From JBCDCE01 sp039182515 (lineage in GTDB: Bacteria > Pseudomonadota > Alphaproteobacteria > Rhodobacterales > Rhodobacteraceae): DNA of 29,177 nucleotides. Shown in pieces: positions 16,205 through 23,234 of this stretch. Location of the stretch: positions 1-29,177 of the forward strand of contig JBCDCE010000051.1 of assembly GCA_039182515.1 (NCBI GenBank), in the 5' to 3' direction. How positions within the stretch are numbered: the stretch's first letter is position 1; the number at the start of each line of letters is the position of its first letter. A model generated the notes under the pieces. The model saw only the letters and a program-made list of their open reading frames with translations. It ran no database searches and was not told the origin of the DNA. A program made the translations under genes and the position numbers.

Positions 16205-16858
16205 ATGCATATGTTGAAAACACCCCAAACAGACGCTTATGGCCTGATTTTGGACGCCATCGATGTGGGCGTTTTTAAGCCGGGCGACCGCTTGGTCGAA
16301 AGTGATCTTGCGGAGCGCTTTGGGGTCTCTCGCACACCGATCCGTGAAGCGCTGCAGCGGCTTGAGACCCAGTCTTTGCTTGCGCGCGACGGGCGCAGTT
16401 TGATCGTCGCATCCTTGGATCACAATCAGCTCGCTGAGCTTTATGTGGTGCGGGCGGAACTTGAGGGGTTGGCGGCGCGCTTGGCGGCGCGCCATGCTGC
16501 CAAAGAAGAGGTGAAGGTGCTGCGCGACATGGTGGCAGAGGACCGCGCCCTGCTAGACGACCCATCTGCACTTGCGCGCGCCAATCGTCGGTTTCACAAG
16601 CAGGTGCATTTGGCTTCGCACAACCGCTATCTCGTGCAGCAGCTTGATTTGGTCCACCGAACCATGGCGCTTATGGCGACAACTTCGCTTGCGGTCGATG
16701 GCCGGGGAGAGTTGGCACTACAAGAGCATGAAGCAATTGTTACTGCGATTGAGCTTGGGGACGGCGACGCTGCAGACGAAGCGCTCAAGCAGCATATTTC
16801 GGTGGCTTTCGAGACCCGTTTGAAGGCGGATGCTGCGACGGCTCAAGCGGCGGAGTAG
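16205..16858 (+). CDS. GntR-family transcriptional regulator, FadR/FCD subfamily
   Basis: This 217-residue regulator has an N-terminal winged helix ('ILDAIDVGVFKPGDRLVESD', 'LAERFGVSRTPIREALQRLE') and an all-helical FCD ligand domain with metal-type histidines ('NRRFHKQVHLASHNRYL', 'LQEHEAIVTAIELGD', 'LKQHISVAFETRL'). FCD regulators commonly respond to carboxylic acids. The target is not evident: the divergent HAD gene shares the upstream region, and a weak promoter-like pair (TTGCCT at 16149, TAGATT at 16173) precedes this gene. The last 74 bp overlap the 3' end of the glycosyltransferase gene on the opposite strand. Confidence 0.93.
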   Translation: MHMLKTPQTDAYGLILDAIDVGVFKPGDRLVESDLAERFGVSRTPIREALQRLETQSLLARDGRSLIVASLDHNQLAELYVVRAELEGLAARLAARHAAKEEVKVLRDMVAEDRALLDDPSALARANRRFHKQVHLASHNRYLVQQLDLVHRTMALMATTSLAVDGRGELALQEHEAIVTAIELGDGDAADEALKQHISVAFETRLKADAATAQAAE

Positions 16859-18863
16859 GTCGCTCAAGTTCACCCCCTCGCTGCTCAGGTGTCTGCCCGG
16901 CTGAGCCGGACAACACCTTGGACTTAAGAGATTTCCCATGGGTGGTTTTATCCCAATAGAAGGGGCGCGTGGCCAATTCCCAAAAGGCTTTGTAGATCGC
17001 AGCAGTGGCGAGCGGAAAATAGAGATAGGCCGTGGGCACCCATGCCAGCAGCCTTTTGTGCCCGCTGCGCCGGACACCCAGGAGGCCAACAGAAATGTTG
17101 ATCGCCTCAATGAGCAAAAAGCCAATCACAATTTTGCCCATGGTGGCTGCGCTCATGAGCGTGTCGTAAGGGGACGGCGCGCCGGTGATCCTCAGCCAAA
17201 AGAGCCAAAGAACCGGAGCCAAAAGAAATTGAGCGAGGGTTGCGCCGAACAAGACCTGAACGCCAAGGAATTTCTTGAGGCCAAGATCGCGGTAAAGCGC
17301 GCGCGGCGCGCGCATGTGCACACCGTAGGTCATGGCATAGCCTTTGAGCCACCGGGAGCGTTGTTTCACCCAAGGCTTCCAGCCCGTGCAATTGGCCTCC
17401 TCAAAAGTTGTGGTTGCGAGCATCTCCGTGCGGTAGCCACGCCGCGCGAGGCGCAGGCCCAGATCTGCGTCTTCGGTGACATTATGGGCATCCCAGCCTT
17501 GCAGGCCTTCCAGCGCGCTGCGCCTGAAAAAGAGCGTGGTTCCTCCAAGCGGCAGCACGAGACCCAGCTTTTGTAGGCCAGGCAGCACCACGCGAAACCA
17601 CGTGGCGTATTCGATAGTAAAACAGCGCGCGAGCCAATTGGCCTGTGGGTTATAAAAATCGAGCACCCCTTGCAGGCAGGCCACCTCAGGCCCGCGTGCT
17701 GCAAAACGCGCAGCGACTTTTTGCAGCTGCTTGGGCTCTGGGGCGTCTTCCGCATCATAGATGCCGATGATGCCGCCACGCGCAAAATCCAGCGCGAAGT
17801 TCAAGGCGCGGGGTTTTGTTTTGATGCTGCCTTCGGGCACGGAAATCACCCGCATCCAGCCGGGTAGGCGCGTGCGGGCGAGGGTGTCGTGGGTGGTTGT
17901 GTCGTCGGCCTCCACCACCAAACACACATCGAGTGCGGCGCGTGGATAGTGTAGCCTTTGCAGGCGTTTAACCAGTTTTCCAGCAATTTCTTTTTCTTTG
18001 AACAGCGGCACCAGAATTGTGATGACTGGCCATTTGGGCGGTGCGGGGTCTTCTTTGGGCTTTTTTGAGATTAAGCGAAGGGTGCTCAGCACAGCGGCGA
18101 GCTTGAGGCCCATTGTTGCGACCAGGCTGATCATTGCCAGCCCGAGGGCCGATCCAATCACGATCTGAGGCGCGATCAAAAGGCCTATGGCTGTGGCAAT
18201 CAAAAAGAGGCTGAACACGCGGGCCACGAGATTGGTTTTCCACCCGCGACAGCTCAAGCGTGCGTCCACCTTGTCTTCGGCGGCCTGCACAAACTCGGTT
18301 CGAAACATCTTATGGAGCGTACGCGAAATCCGGTGGGCTGGGGCTGTGGCCATGCGCGTGCGCCCGAGATCGGCTTCTAGCGCTGCGCGGTGTTTGCGGT
18401 AAAGCGCGGGATTGGCCGTGACCACAATCGTCACTTCGCCTTGCTTGCGCCAAGGAAGCAGCCCCGTGCGCAGCGCCATTTTTGGGCCAAAACGGCGGAC
18501 AAGATCGCGGTCGGGTGGTTGGGTTTTGAGGTCCACGTCTTGAGTGTTGTTTTGCAAAGACAGGCCCAGGGCGAGATCTTCGGGCGTGACAAAGCGGTGA
18601 ACCCGCAAAACCGTTGGCAAATCCGCACCGGTCGTTCTGACAAGCGTGCGTGCGGCCAGCAAATCAGCGGTTGTGAGGGCACCGCAATCCAGAAGAACGT
18701 CTTCAAGAGGCGGGCGTTTGTTTGATGTTTTGGGTGTGTTTGACCGTTGAAGAGACTGGCTTTTGGGATCACTGTCAGGTTCGAGACTAGACAAAGCTTT
18801 TCCACGGCCGAAAAGCGGCAGCTCAGCAGCAGGGCTCTGGGCGGTCTGCGCGGCCTGGGACAT
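16785..18863 (-). CDS. Membrane glycosyltransferase family 2 with N-terminal MshEN-like domain
   Basis: The 692-residue protein starts with ~50 disordered residues. A region at ~50-180 follows that resembles the MshEN/type II secretion ATPase N-terminal fold ('LLDCGALTTADLLAARTLV', 'LRVHRFVTPEDLALGLSLQ'). Two membrane helices come next (~215-260), then a processive-type GT2 domain with VVEADD, 'YDAEDAPEP', 'TEDADLGLRLARRGY' and the 'KQRSRWLKG' (QxxRW) motif. About three more helices and a charged proline-rich tail end the protein. GT2 enzymes of this type polymerise or export a surface glycan. MshEN domains in other proteins, including NfrB, bind cyclic di-GMP, so allosteric control is an inference. 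The sugar is unknown. The tail overlaps the GntR gene. Confidence 0.88.
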   Translation of the reverse strand: MSQAAQTAQSPAAELPLFGRGKALSSLEPDSDPKSQSLQRSNTPKTSNKRPPLEDVLLDCGALTTADLLAARTLVRTTGADLPTVLRVHRFVTPEDLALGLSLQNNTQDVDLKTQPPDRDLVRRFGPKMALRTGLLPWRKQGEVTIVVTANPALYRKHRAALEADLGRTRMATAPAHRISRTLHKMFRTEFVQAAEDKVDARLSCRGWKTNLVARVFSLFLIATAIGLLIAPQIVIGSALGLAMISLVATMGLKLAAVLSTLRLISKKPKEDPAPPKWPVITILVPLFKEKEIAGKLVKRLQRLHYPRAALDVCLVVEADDTTTHDTLARTRLPGWMRVISVPEGSIKTKPRALNFALDFARGGIIGIYDAEDAPEPKQLQKVAARFAARGPEVACLQGVLDFYNPQANWLARCFTIEYATWFRVVLPGLQKLGLVLPLGGTTLFFRRSALEGLQGWDAHNVTEDADLGLRLARRGYRTEMLATTTFEEANCTGWKPWVKQRSRWLKGYAMTYGVHMRAPRALYRDLGLKKFLGVQVLFGATLAQFLLAPVLWLFWLRITGAPSPYDTLMSAATMGKIVIGFLLIEAINISVGLLGVRRSGHKRLLAWVPTAYLYFPLATAAIYKAFWELATRPFYWDKTTHGKSLKSKVLSGSAGQTPEQRGGELERPTPPLEPSQHPPSNGSRKPPKYAA

Positions 18864-18933
18864 TGGAGCTCACCAAAAGAAAAAGGACAGCGGCAGGCTC
18901 GCGCAAAATTCTTATCAATGGGTTAAAGCCCTC

Positions 18934-20094
18934 TTAGGCGGTGGCTTTTTGGGCCTCAATCTCAGCGGCAAATCGCTCAAACAGATAGTAGCTGTCTTGA
19001 GGGCCTGGGCTGGCTTCGGGGTGATATTGCACCGAAAATACCGGCCTGTCAGAGAGTTTGATGCCGCAGTTTGAGCCATCAAAGAGAGACACATGGGTCT
19101 CAACCACGCCTTTTGGCAGGGTTTGACTGTCGACCGTAAAGCCATGGTTCATCGAGGTGATTTCAACCTTGCCGGTGCCGAGATCCTTGACGGGGTGGTT
19201 TGCGCCATGGTGGCCGTGGTTCATTTTGATCGTCTGTGCGCCAAGGGCCAGGGCTAACATTTGGTGACCCAAACAGATGCCAAAGACCGGTAACGTGGTT
19301 TTGGACAAAATGTCTTTGATCATGGGAACCGCATAGGCACCCGTGGCGGCCGGATCGCCGGGCCCATTGGACAAAAAGACACCATCTGGGGCGTGGCTCA
19401 TCACGTCCTCAAAGGTGGCTGTGGCAGGCAAGACCGTCACGTCGCAGCCAGCACTTGCCAGGCAGCGCAAAATGTTGCGCTTGGCGCCATAGTCGACGGC
19501 GACCACTTTCGCTTTTGGGGCCTTTTGTTCGCCAAAGCCATCTGGCCAGGCCCAGCGGGTTTCGTTCCAGCGGTAAGACTGCGCGCATGTGACGGTTTTT
19601 GCGAGATCCAGACCCTCAAGCCCAGCAAAGCCGCGCGCGGCTGCCACCAGGGCTTCAATGTCGAAGTTGCCCTCCGGATCATGCGCGAGTGCCACGTGGG
19701 GTGCACCTTGTGCGCGAATGGCGCGGGTGAGGCGGCGTGTGTCTACGGCTCCCATACCAATGCGTCCGCGCGCTTTCAGCCAGCCATCTAGGTGCTCCAC
19801 GGCCCGCCAATTGGAGGGATCTGTGACGTCCCATTTGACAATCAATCCGTCTGCAACGGGATCTGCGGTTTCATCGTCCTCAGGGGTCACGCCGGTGTTG
19901 CCGATGTGCGGAAAGGTGAAGGTGACGATTTGGCCTGCGTAAGAGGGATCGGTCATGATCTCCTGATAGCCAGTCATGGCCGTGTTGAAACAGAGCTCTG
20001 CCGTTGTTTGGCCCGTGGCGCCAAAGCCGGTGCCGTAAAAAAGTGTGCCGTCAGCGAGGGCCAAACAGGCCGTGGGTTTCATTGAATGTGCCAT
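18934..20094 (-). CDS. carA: Carbamoyl phosphate synthase small (glutaminase) subunit
   Basis: CarA hydrolyses glutamine and passes ammonia to CarB for carbamoyl phosphate, feeding arginine and pyrimidine synthesis. The N-terminal domain is typical ('CLALADGTLFYGTGFGATGQ', 'MTGYQEIMTDPSYAGQ'). The class I glutamine amidotransferase domain has the nucleophile Cys in 'FGICLGHQMLALALGA' and the His/Glu pair in 'QYHPEASPGP'. The length of 386 is normal. I use the ATG at 20094 with a G-rich ribosome binding site; a second ATG four codons later is possible. carB is not adjacent, which is common. A promoter-like sequence is placed upstream, divergent from the YqeY gene. Confidence 0.98.
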   Translation of the reverse strand: MAHSMKPTACLALADGTLFYGTGFGATGQTTAELCFNTAMTGYQEIMTDPSYAGQIVTFTFPHIGNTGVTPEDDETADPVADGLIVKWDVTDPSNWRAVEHLDGWLKARGRIGMGAVDTRRLTRAIRAQGAPHVALAHDPEGNFDIEALVAAARGFAGLEGLDLAKTVTCAQSYRWNETRWAWPDGFGEQKAPKAKVVAVDYGAKRNILRCLASAGCDVTVLPATATFEDVMSHAPDGVFLSNGPGDPAATGAYAVPMIKDILSKTTLPVFGICLGHQMLALALGAQTIKMNHGHHGANHPVKDLGTGKVEITSMNHGFTVDSQTLPKGVVETHVSLFDGSNCGIKLSDRPVFSVQYHPEASPGPQDSYYLFERFAAEIEAQKATA

Positions 20095-20146
20095 GGTGAG
20101 CCCCCCAAAGTGTTACCGCTGTTTGGCGCTTGCGCAAAGTTTCGCG

Positions 20147-20175
20147 TTCTTATGCTTGGCGCCTTTGGGCGTCAA
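20147..20175 (-). promoter_or_regulatory. Candidate sigma-70 promoter for carA
   Basis: On the minus strand TTGACG (20175-20170) is separated by 17 bp from TAAGAA (20152-20147). The -35 matches the consensus at five of six bases; the -10 is weak. It lies 53 bp upstream of the carA start codon. Confidence 0.4.
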
Positions 20176-20274
20176 CACCGCAAACGCGGGCAGAGCCTTG
20201 GTTTCGCAAGTCAGGCCTTGTCGCGGGGCTAAAGAGGCCCTATGTGCGTCGTCCTGAGAAAAAGGATTGCTCCC

Positions 20275-20733
20275 ATGGATATGCGTGCGCGTATTTCGAC
20301 AGCTTTAAAAGACGCGATGAAAGCCAAAGATGCCAAATCGCTTTCAACCCTCCGGCTGATTAGTGCCGCGATAAAAGACCGCGAGATTGCGGCGCGTGGT
20401 AGCAATGACGAAGGGGAGATCGGCGATGCAGAGATCCTTGCAATCCTGGGCAAAATGGCCAAGCAGCGTCAAGAAAGTGCGCGGGCCTACGATGAAGGGG
20501 GCCGCCTGGAATTGGCGGAAAAAGAGCGTGAAGAAATTGCGCTCATTGAGACCTTCTTGCCTAAGCAGCTCGATGACGCAGAAATCGACGCGGCCATTTC
20601 CGCAGCTGTCGCTGAAACGGGCGCTGAGTCCATCCGTGATATGGGGCGCGTGATGGGGGCCTTAAAGAGCAAATACACAGGCCAAATGGATTTTGGCAAA
20701 GTGGGAGGGCTGCTCAAATCTCGGCTTGGGTAA
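20275..20733 (+). CDS. GatB/YqeY domain protein
   Basis: This 152-residue stand-alone YqeY-type protein is related to the tRNA-binding tail domain of GatB. Diagnostic stretches are 'LSTLRLISAAIKDREIAARG', 'AKQRQESARAYDEGGR', 'LIETFLPKQLDDAEI', 'DMGRVMGALKSKYTGQMDFG' and the C-terminal 'VGGLLKSRLG'. A role in tRNA-dependent amidation or aminoacylation has been proposed for the family but not settled. The start at 20275 is preferred over the ATG at 20242 because family members begin about there and AAGGA lies ~10 nt upstream. It is divergent from carA and convergent with the DUF2244 gene. Confidence 0.95.
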   Translation: MDMRARISTALKDAMKAKDAKSLSTLRLISAAIKDREIAARGSNDEGEIGDAEILAILGKMAKQRQESARAYDEGGRLELAEKEREEIALIETFLPKQLDDAEIDAAISAAVAETGAESIRDMGRVMGALKSKYTGQMDFGKVGGLLKSRLG

Positions 20734-20782
20734 ACCGCCTTTGTATTTGAGTATTTTTCACCAGGAAAAGAGTACGGAGGAG

Positions 20783-21262
20783 TTAGCGGTGCTGGGCGAG
20801 GTGGCTTTGAAGCTCTGCGTGCAGCGCCACGCGTTCGTCATTTGAAAGAAATGAGCCGATTTCCACTTCGCGCCCGCCGCCTTTGAGCGTGACGTAGTTT
20901 TCAACCGGCCCGCCCTCTTTGTGAAGATGAACGGAGACCCAATATGTGTTGGCAGACCAGCTTTGATCTGGGCCGCGTGGATTGTGTCTCACGAGTTGGG
21001 TCTCATGATGGGTAATTGTCAGCTCTTCTAAAAGCTCGCCGTCGCGGTAGCTGCGCTGGAGCGCCGCGTAGACGGCCCAAAGGGCAGCCATAAAGAAGGG
21101 CAGCAATCCCCATACGACAGGAGAGCCCAGAATTGTGACCAAGGGCAGGGCCAGCATGGCGGCTGTGGCGCCTATAAAGATCACAAAGCCTTTGCGGGGC
21201 AGGGACCTGTAAGGCCAAAGGTTGAGGGTCAAAATAGGGGCGTTGGTGGTCTCGTATGGCAT
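20783..21262 (-). CDS. DUF2244 membrane protein
   Basis: The protein of about 159 residues has two membrane helices near the N-terminus ('GFVIFIGATAAMLALPLVTI' and 'WGLLPFFMAALWAVYAALQ') and a soluble C-terminal half with 'ELTITHHETQLVRHNP' and 'LKGGGREVEIGSFLSNDER'. That order fits DUF2244, a family often found close to cytochrome c oxidase genes in alphaproteobacteria; here ctaD is about 2 kb upstream on the same strand with creatinase between. The start is set at the ATG 21262, rejecting a TTG nine codons earlier. No function is established. No strong ribosome binding site is visible. Confidence 0.85.
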   Translation of the reverse strand: MPYETTNAPILTLNLWPYRSLPRKGFVIFIGATAAMLALPLVTILGSPVVWGLLPFFMAALWAVYAALQRSYRDGELLEELTITHHETQLVRHNPRGPDQSWSANTYWVSVHLHKEGGPVENYVTLKGGGREVEIGSFLSNDERVALHAELQSHLAQHR

Positions 21263-21399
21263 GGGCGTAAGGTGAACCGTGTGAGGCAATAGTCAAAGGG
21301 GCCGGGGTGTCGCACCGGGACTATTTTTGCACTTAGCTAAAGGGTTCCTCAAATTTGCGATAAATCGTGTGAACAATAGCGGACTGCTTTTTAGAACTT

Positions 21400-21441
21400 C
21401 TTATCCGAATCGCCCGACCATAAAGGGCGGTAGGGAGAGGG
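21400..21441 (+). repeat. 42-nt dispersed repeat, copy 2
   Basis: This copy aligns without gaps to 14151-14192 with nine differences. Its stem is CGCCC (21411-21415) with GGGCG (21425-21429), perfectly paired. Relative to copy 1 the second base pair is G-C rather than A-T and the innermost is C-G rather than U-G, so pairing is kept. It sits between creatinase (3' end) and the start of the DUF2244 gene, both on the minus strand. Function unknown. Confidence 0.75.
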
Positions 21442-21612
21442 ATGGTGTTTAAGGCGAAAATGCCTGCGGTATTGAGTTTCAAACGCGCGATTTTATCCGA
21501 TGATCGTGTCTCGAACAGATACGTTTTGAGCTGTGGTGGGAGATTTTTTAGACGCGTGTTTCCTGTGTTGAGCTAATTCTCACAAATGCTGAACAACCTT
21601 TGGATTGCCGCC

Positions 21613-21649
21613 TTTGGTTTGGCCAGCCAATTGTGCCGACCAAACCAAA
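21613..21649 (-). terminator. Strong stem-loop just after creatinase
   Basis: On the minus strand, nine bases past the creatinase stop, TTTGGTTTGGTC and GGCCAAACCAAA form a 12-bp stem with a single U-G pair and a 13-nt loop. There is no following U-tract, so it may act as an mRNA 3' stabiliser or a weak terminator rather than a classical intrinsic terminator. Confidence 0.6.
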
Positions 21650-21657
21650 CTCAAGCA

Positions 21658-22887
21658 TCAACCGATGACATTCTGTTGGGGGCCATAGGGAAAGCCGGTG
21701 ATGTTCTCATTACCGTCTTCAGTGATGATCAAGATGTCATGCTCCCGGTAGCCTCCGGCTCCGGGCTGTCCTTCGGGGATTGTCAACATCGGTTCCATGG
21801 AGATCACCATGCCTGGCTCTAAGACCGTGTCGATATCTTCGCGCAGCTCGAGCCCCGCCTCGCGGCCATAATAGTGGCTCAGCACACCGAAGGAATGACC
21901 ATAACCAAAGGTGCGGTATTGCAGCAGATCGCGTTCCAAGAAGAAGTCGTTGATCGCGCGCGTGACCTCAGCGCAGGACACGCCGGGCTTCAAGAGGCTC
22001 ATGCCGAATTCATGAGCTGCGACATTTGCCTGCCAGATCTCCTTGCTGGCGTCATTGACTGTTTCGACGAACAGCGTCCGCTCCAGCGCGGTGTAGTAGC
22101 CCGAGATCATCGGGAAAGTGTTGAGGCTGAGGATATCCCCAGGTTGTAAGACGCGCCCGGTGACCGGGTTGTGGGCACCGTCGGTGTTGATGCCTGATTG
22201 AAACCAAACCCAGGTGTCCCGGTATTCTGCATCTGGAAAGCGCCGGGCGATCTCCAGTTCCATCGCATCACGACCGGCCATCGCCACATCGATCTCGCGG
22301 ACGCCAGCTTTGATTGCATCGCGGATGGCATAGCCGCCCACATCGGCCACTGCGGCCCCGGCGCGGATAAGATCCAACTCGGCAGGCGATTTATGAAACC
22401 GCTGGGTCATGGTCGCCGGTGCGATGTCGATGGTTTTCGCAGGGAGAAGGAATTCGTCCAGAAGTGCTTTTTGCGCAATGGAGATGTGATCGCCTTCGAA
22501 TCCGATCACTTTGCCTGACCCGGTCACTGACAGGATGGCCCGCCAATAGTTGTTCCGCTGCCAATCTGTATAAGTGATGTTGTCGCCATAGCACCGCCGC
22601 CAAGGCTGTGCTGCATCGATCCCTGCGCTGATGGTGACGGTATCGGTTGCGGTCACAACCTGTGCATAAGGCCGCCCAAATGCGCAATAAAGAAACCCAG
22701 AATAATAGGCCACGTTGTGCATCGAGGTCAGAACAATCGCATCAATGCCCTTATCCGCCATCGTTGCGCGAAGCCCCGCCAGCCGAGCCTCGTATTCGGC
22801 ATCAGTGAAGGGCAGGACCTTTTCACCCTGGTGGAAACGGTAGAAATCAGGGCGCGGGCGCCCGGTTATGTTGGAAGACCCAATCAT
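21658..22887 (-). CDS. Creatinase (creatine amidinohydrolase)
   Basis: Creatinase hydrolyses creatine to sarcosine and urea in the cytoplasm. It has the pita-bread fold of M24 peptidases but no metal site. The 409 residues align end to end with my memory of the Pseudomonas putida enzyme, with long identical blocks: 'YTDWQRNNYW', 'WFQSGINTDGAHNPVTGR', 'YRTFGYGHSFGVLSHYYGRE', 'ELREDIDTVLEPGMVISMEP' and 'GAGGYREHDILI'. The substrate-binding Phe/Arg of 'FGRPYA' and the active-site His of 'DGAHNP' are retained. AGGAG precedes the ATG by 8 nt. Sarcosine oxidase and creatininase genes, frequent neighbours, are absent, so this is an isolated catabolic gene among housekeeping genes. M24 relatives such as DddP are less likely given these blocks. 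Confidence 0.95.
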   Translation of the reverse strand: MIGSSNITGRPRPDFYRFHQGEKVLPFTDAEYEARLAGLRATMADKGIDAIVLTSMHNVAYYSGFLYCAFGRPYAQVVTATDTVTISAGIDAAQPWRRCYGDNITYTDWQRNNYWRAILSVTGSGKVIGFEGDHISIAQKALLDEFLLPAKTIDIAPATMTQRFHKSPAELDLIRAGAAVADVGGYAIRDAIKAGVREIDVAMAGRDAMELEIARRFPDAEYRDTWVWFQSGINTDGAHNPVTGRVLQPGDILSLNTFPMISGYYTALERTLFVETVNDASKEIWQANVAAHEFGMSLLKPGVSCAEVTRAINDFFLERDLLQYRTFGYGHSFGVLSHYYGREAGLELREDIDTVLEPGMVISMEPMLTIPEGQPGAGGYREHDILIITEDGNENITGFPYGPQQNVIG

Positions 22888-23234
22888 CGGTTCACTCCTG
22901 TTCAGGCCGTTTGGCGGGGTTGGGAGTGCGCCTTATCGCTCAAGTCACCTTCCCTCACCGCAAAACGGCAAAGCAAGATCCCGGCGTTCAGGATGGTTGG
23001 AGAGAGATGTTCGACACTCGGTCGGAGGCGACGCCATCGCGTATCTCTATGAAACCTATAGTCCGCACTGGCCGACTGACGCAATGGTTGCGTAAGCTGG
23101 ACGACTGTGATTGCACATACACCTGTGTGCATTGCCCTCTGCTCTAAGGGCCGTCGGTTGATGTCGCCAGTAAGTGGACACAAAAAAACGCCCCGCGAAG
23201 AGACGGGGCGTTTTTACTTGTATTGTTGAACTCT
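22888..23234. other. 347-bp non-coding gap between ctaD and creatinase
   Basis: The ctaD end carries a strong intrinsic terminator (23184-23215). The rest has several overlapping short open frames on both strands; none has a convincing ribosome binding site or family resemblance, and I leave them out. A small inverted repeat, GCACA with TGTGC, lies around 23114-23131. The creatinase promoter should lie within this gap. Confidence 0.65.
23184..23215 (-). terminator. Rho-independent terminator of ctaD
   Basis: AAAAACGCCCC and GGGGCGTTTTT form a perfect 11-bp stem around a 10-nt loop; on the minus strand it is followed by a run of T. It begins 20 bp after the ctaD stop. The A/T symmetry means it could also work in the other direction. 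Confidence 0.93.

Larger units (their letters stand above)
21263..21657. other. 395-bp non-coding gap between creatinase and the DUF2244 gene
   Basis: This gap holds the second copy of the 42-nt repeat (21400-21441) and a long stem-loop next to the creatinase stop (21613-21649). The rest is more AT-rich than its surroundings and contains no open frame I would defend. The promoter of the DUF2244 gene should lie here, but I cannot place it. Confidence 0.7.

Noticed and set aside
21658..22887. DddP or Xaa-Pro peptidase instead of creatinase
   Set aside because: The blocks around the substrate site and the C-terminus match creatinase much more closely than metal-dependent M24 peptidases or DddP.
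22902..23183. Minus-strand 93-codon frame upstream of creatinase, considered as a small gene or IS remnant
   Set aside because: No ribosome binding site or recognisable motif, the TAAGTGGACAC end is too short to call an IS end, and the frame overlaps the creatinase leader.
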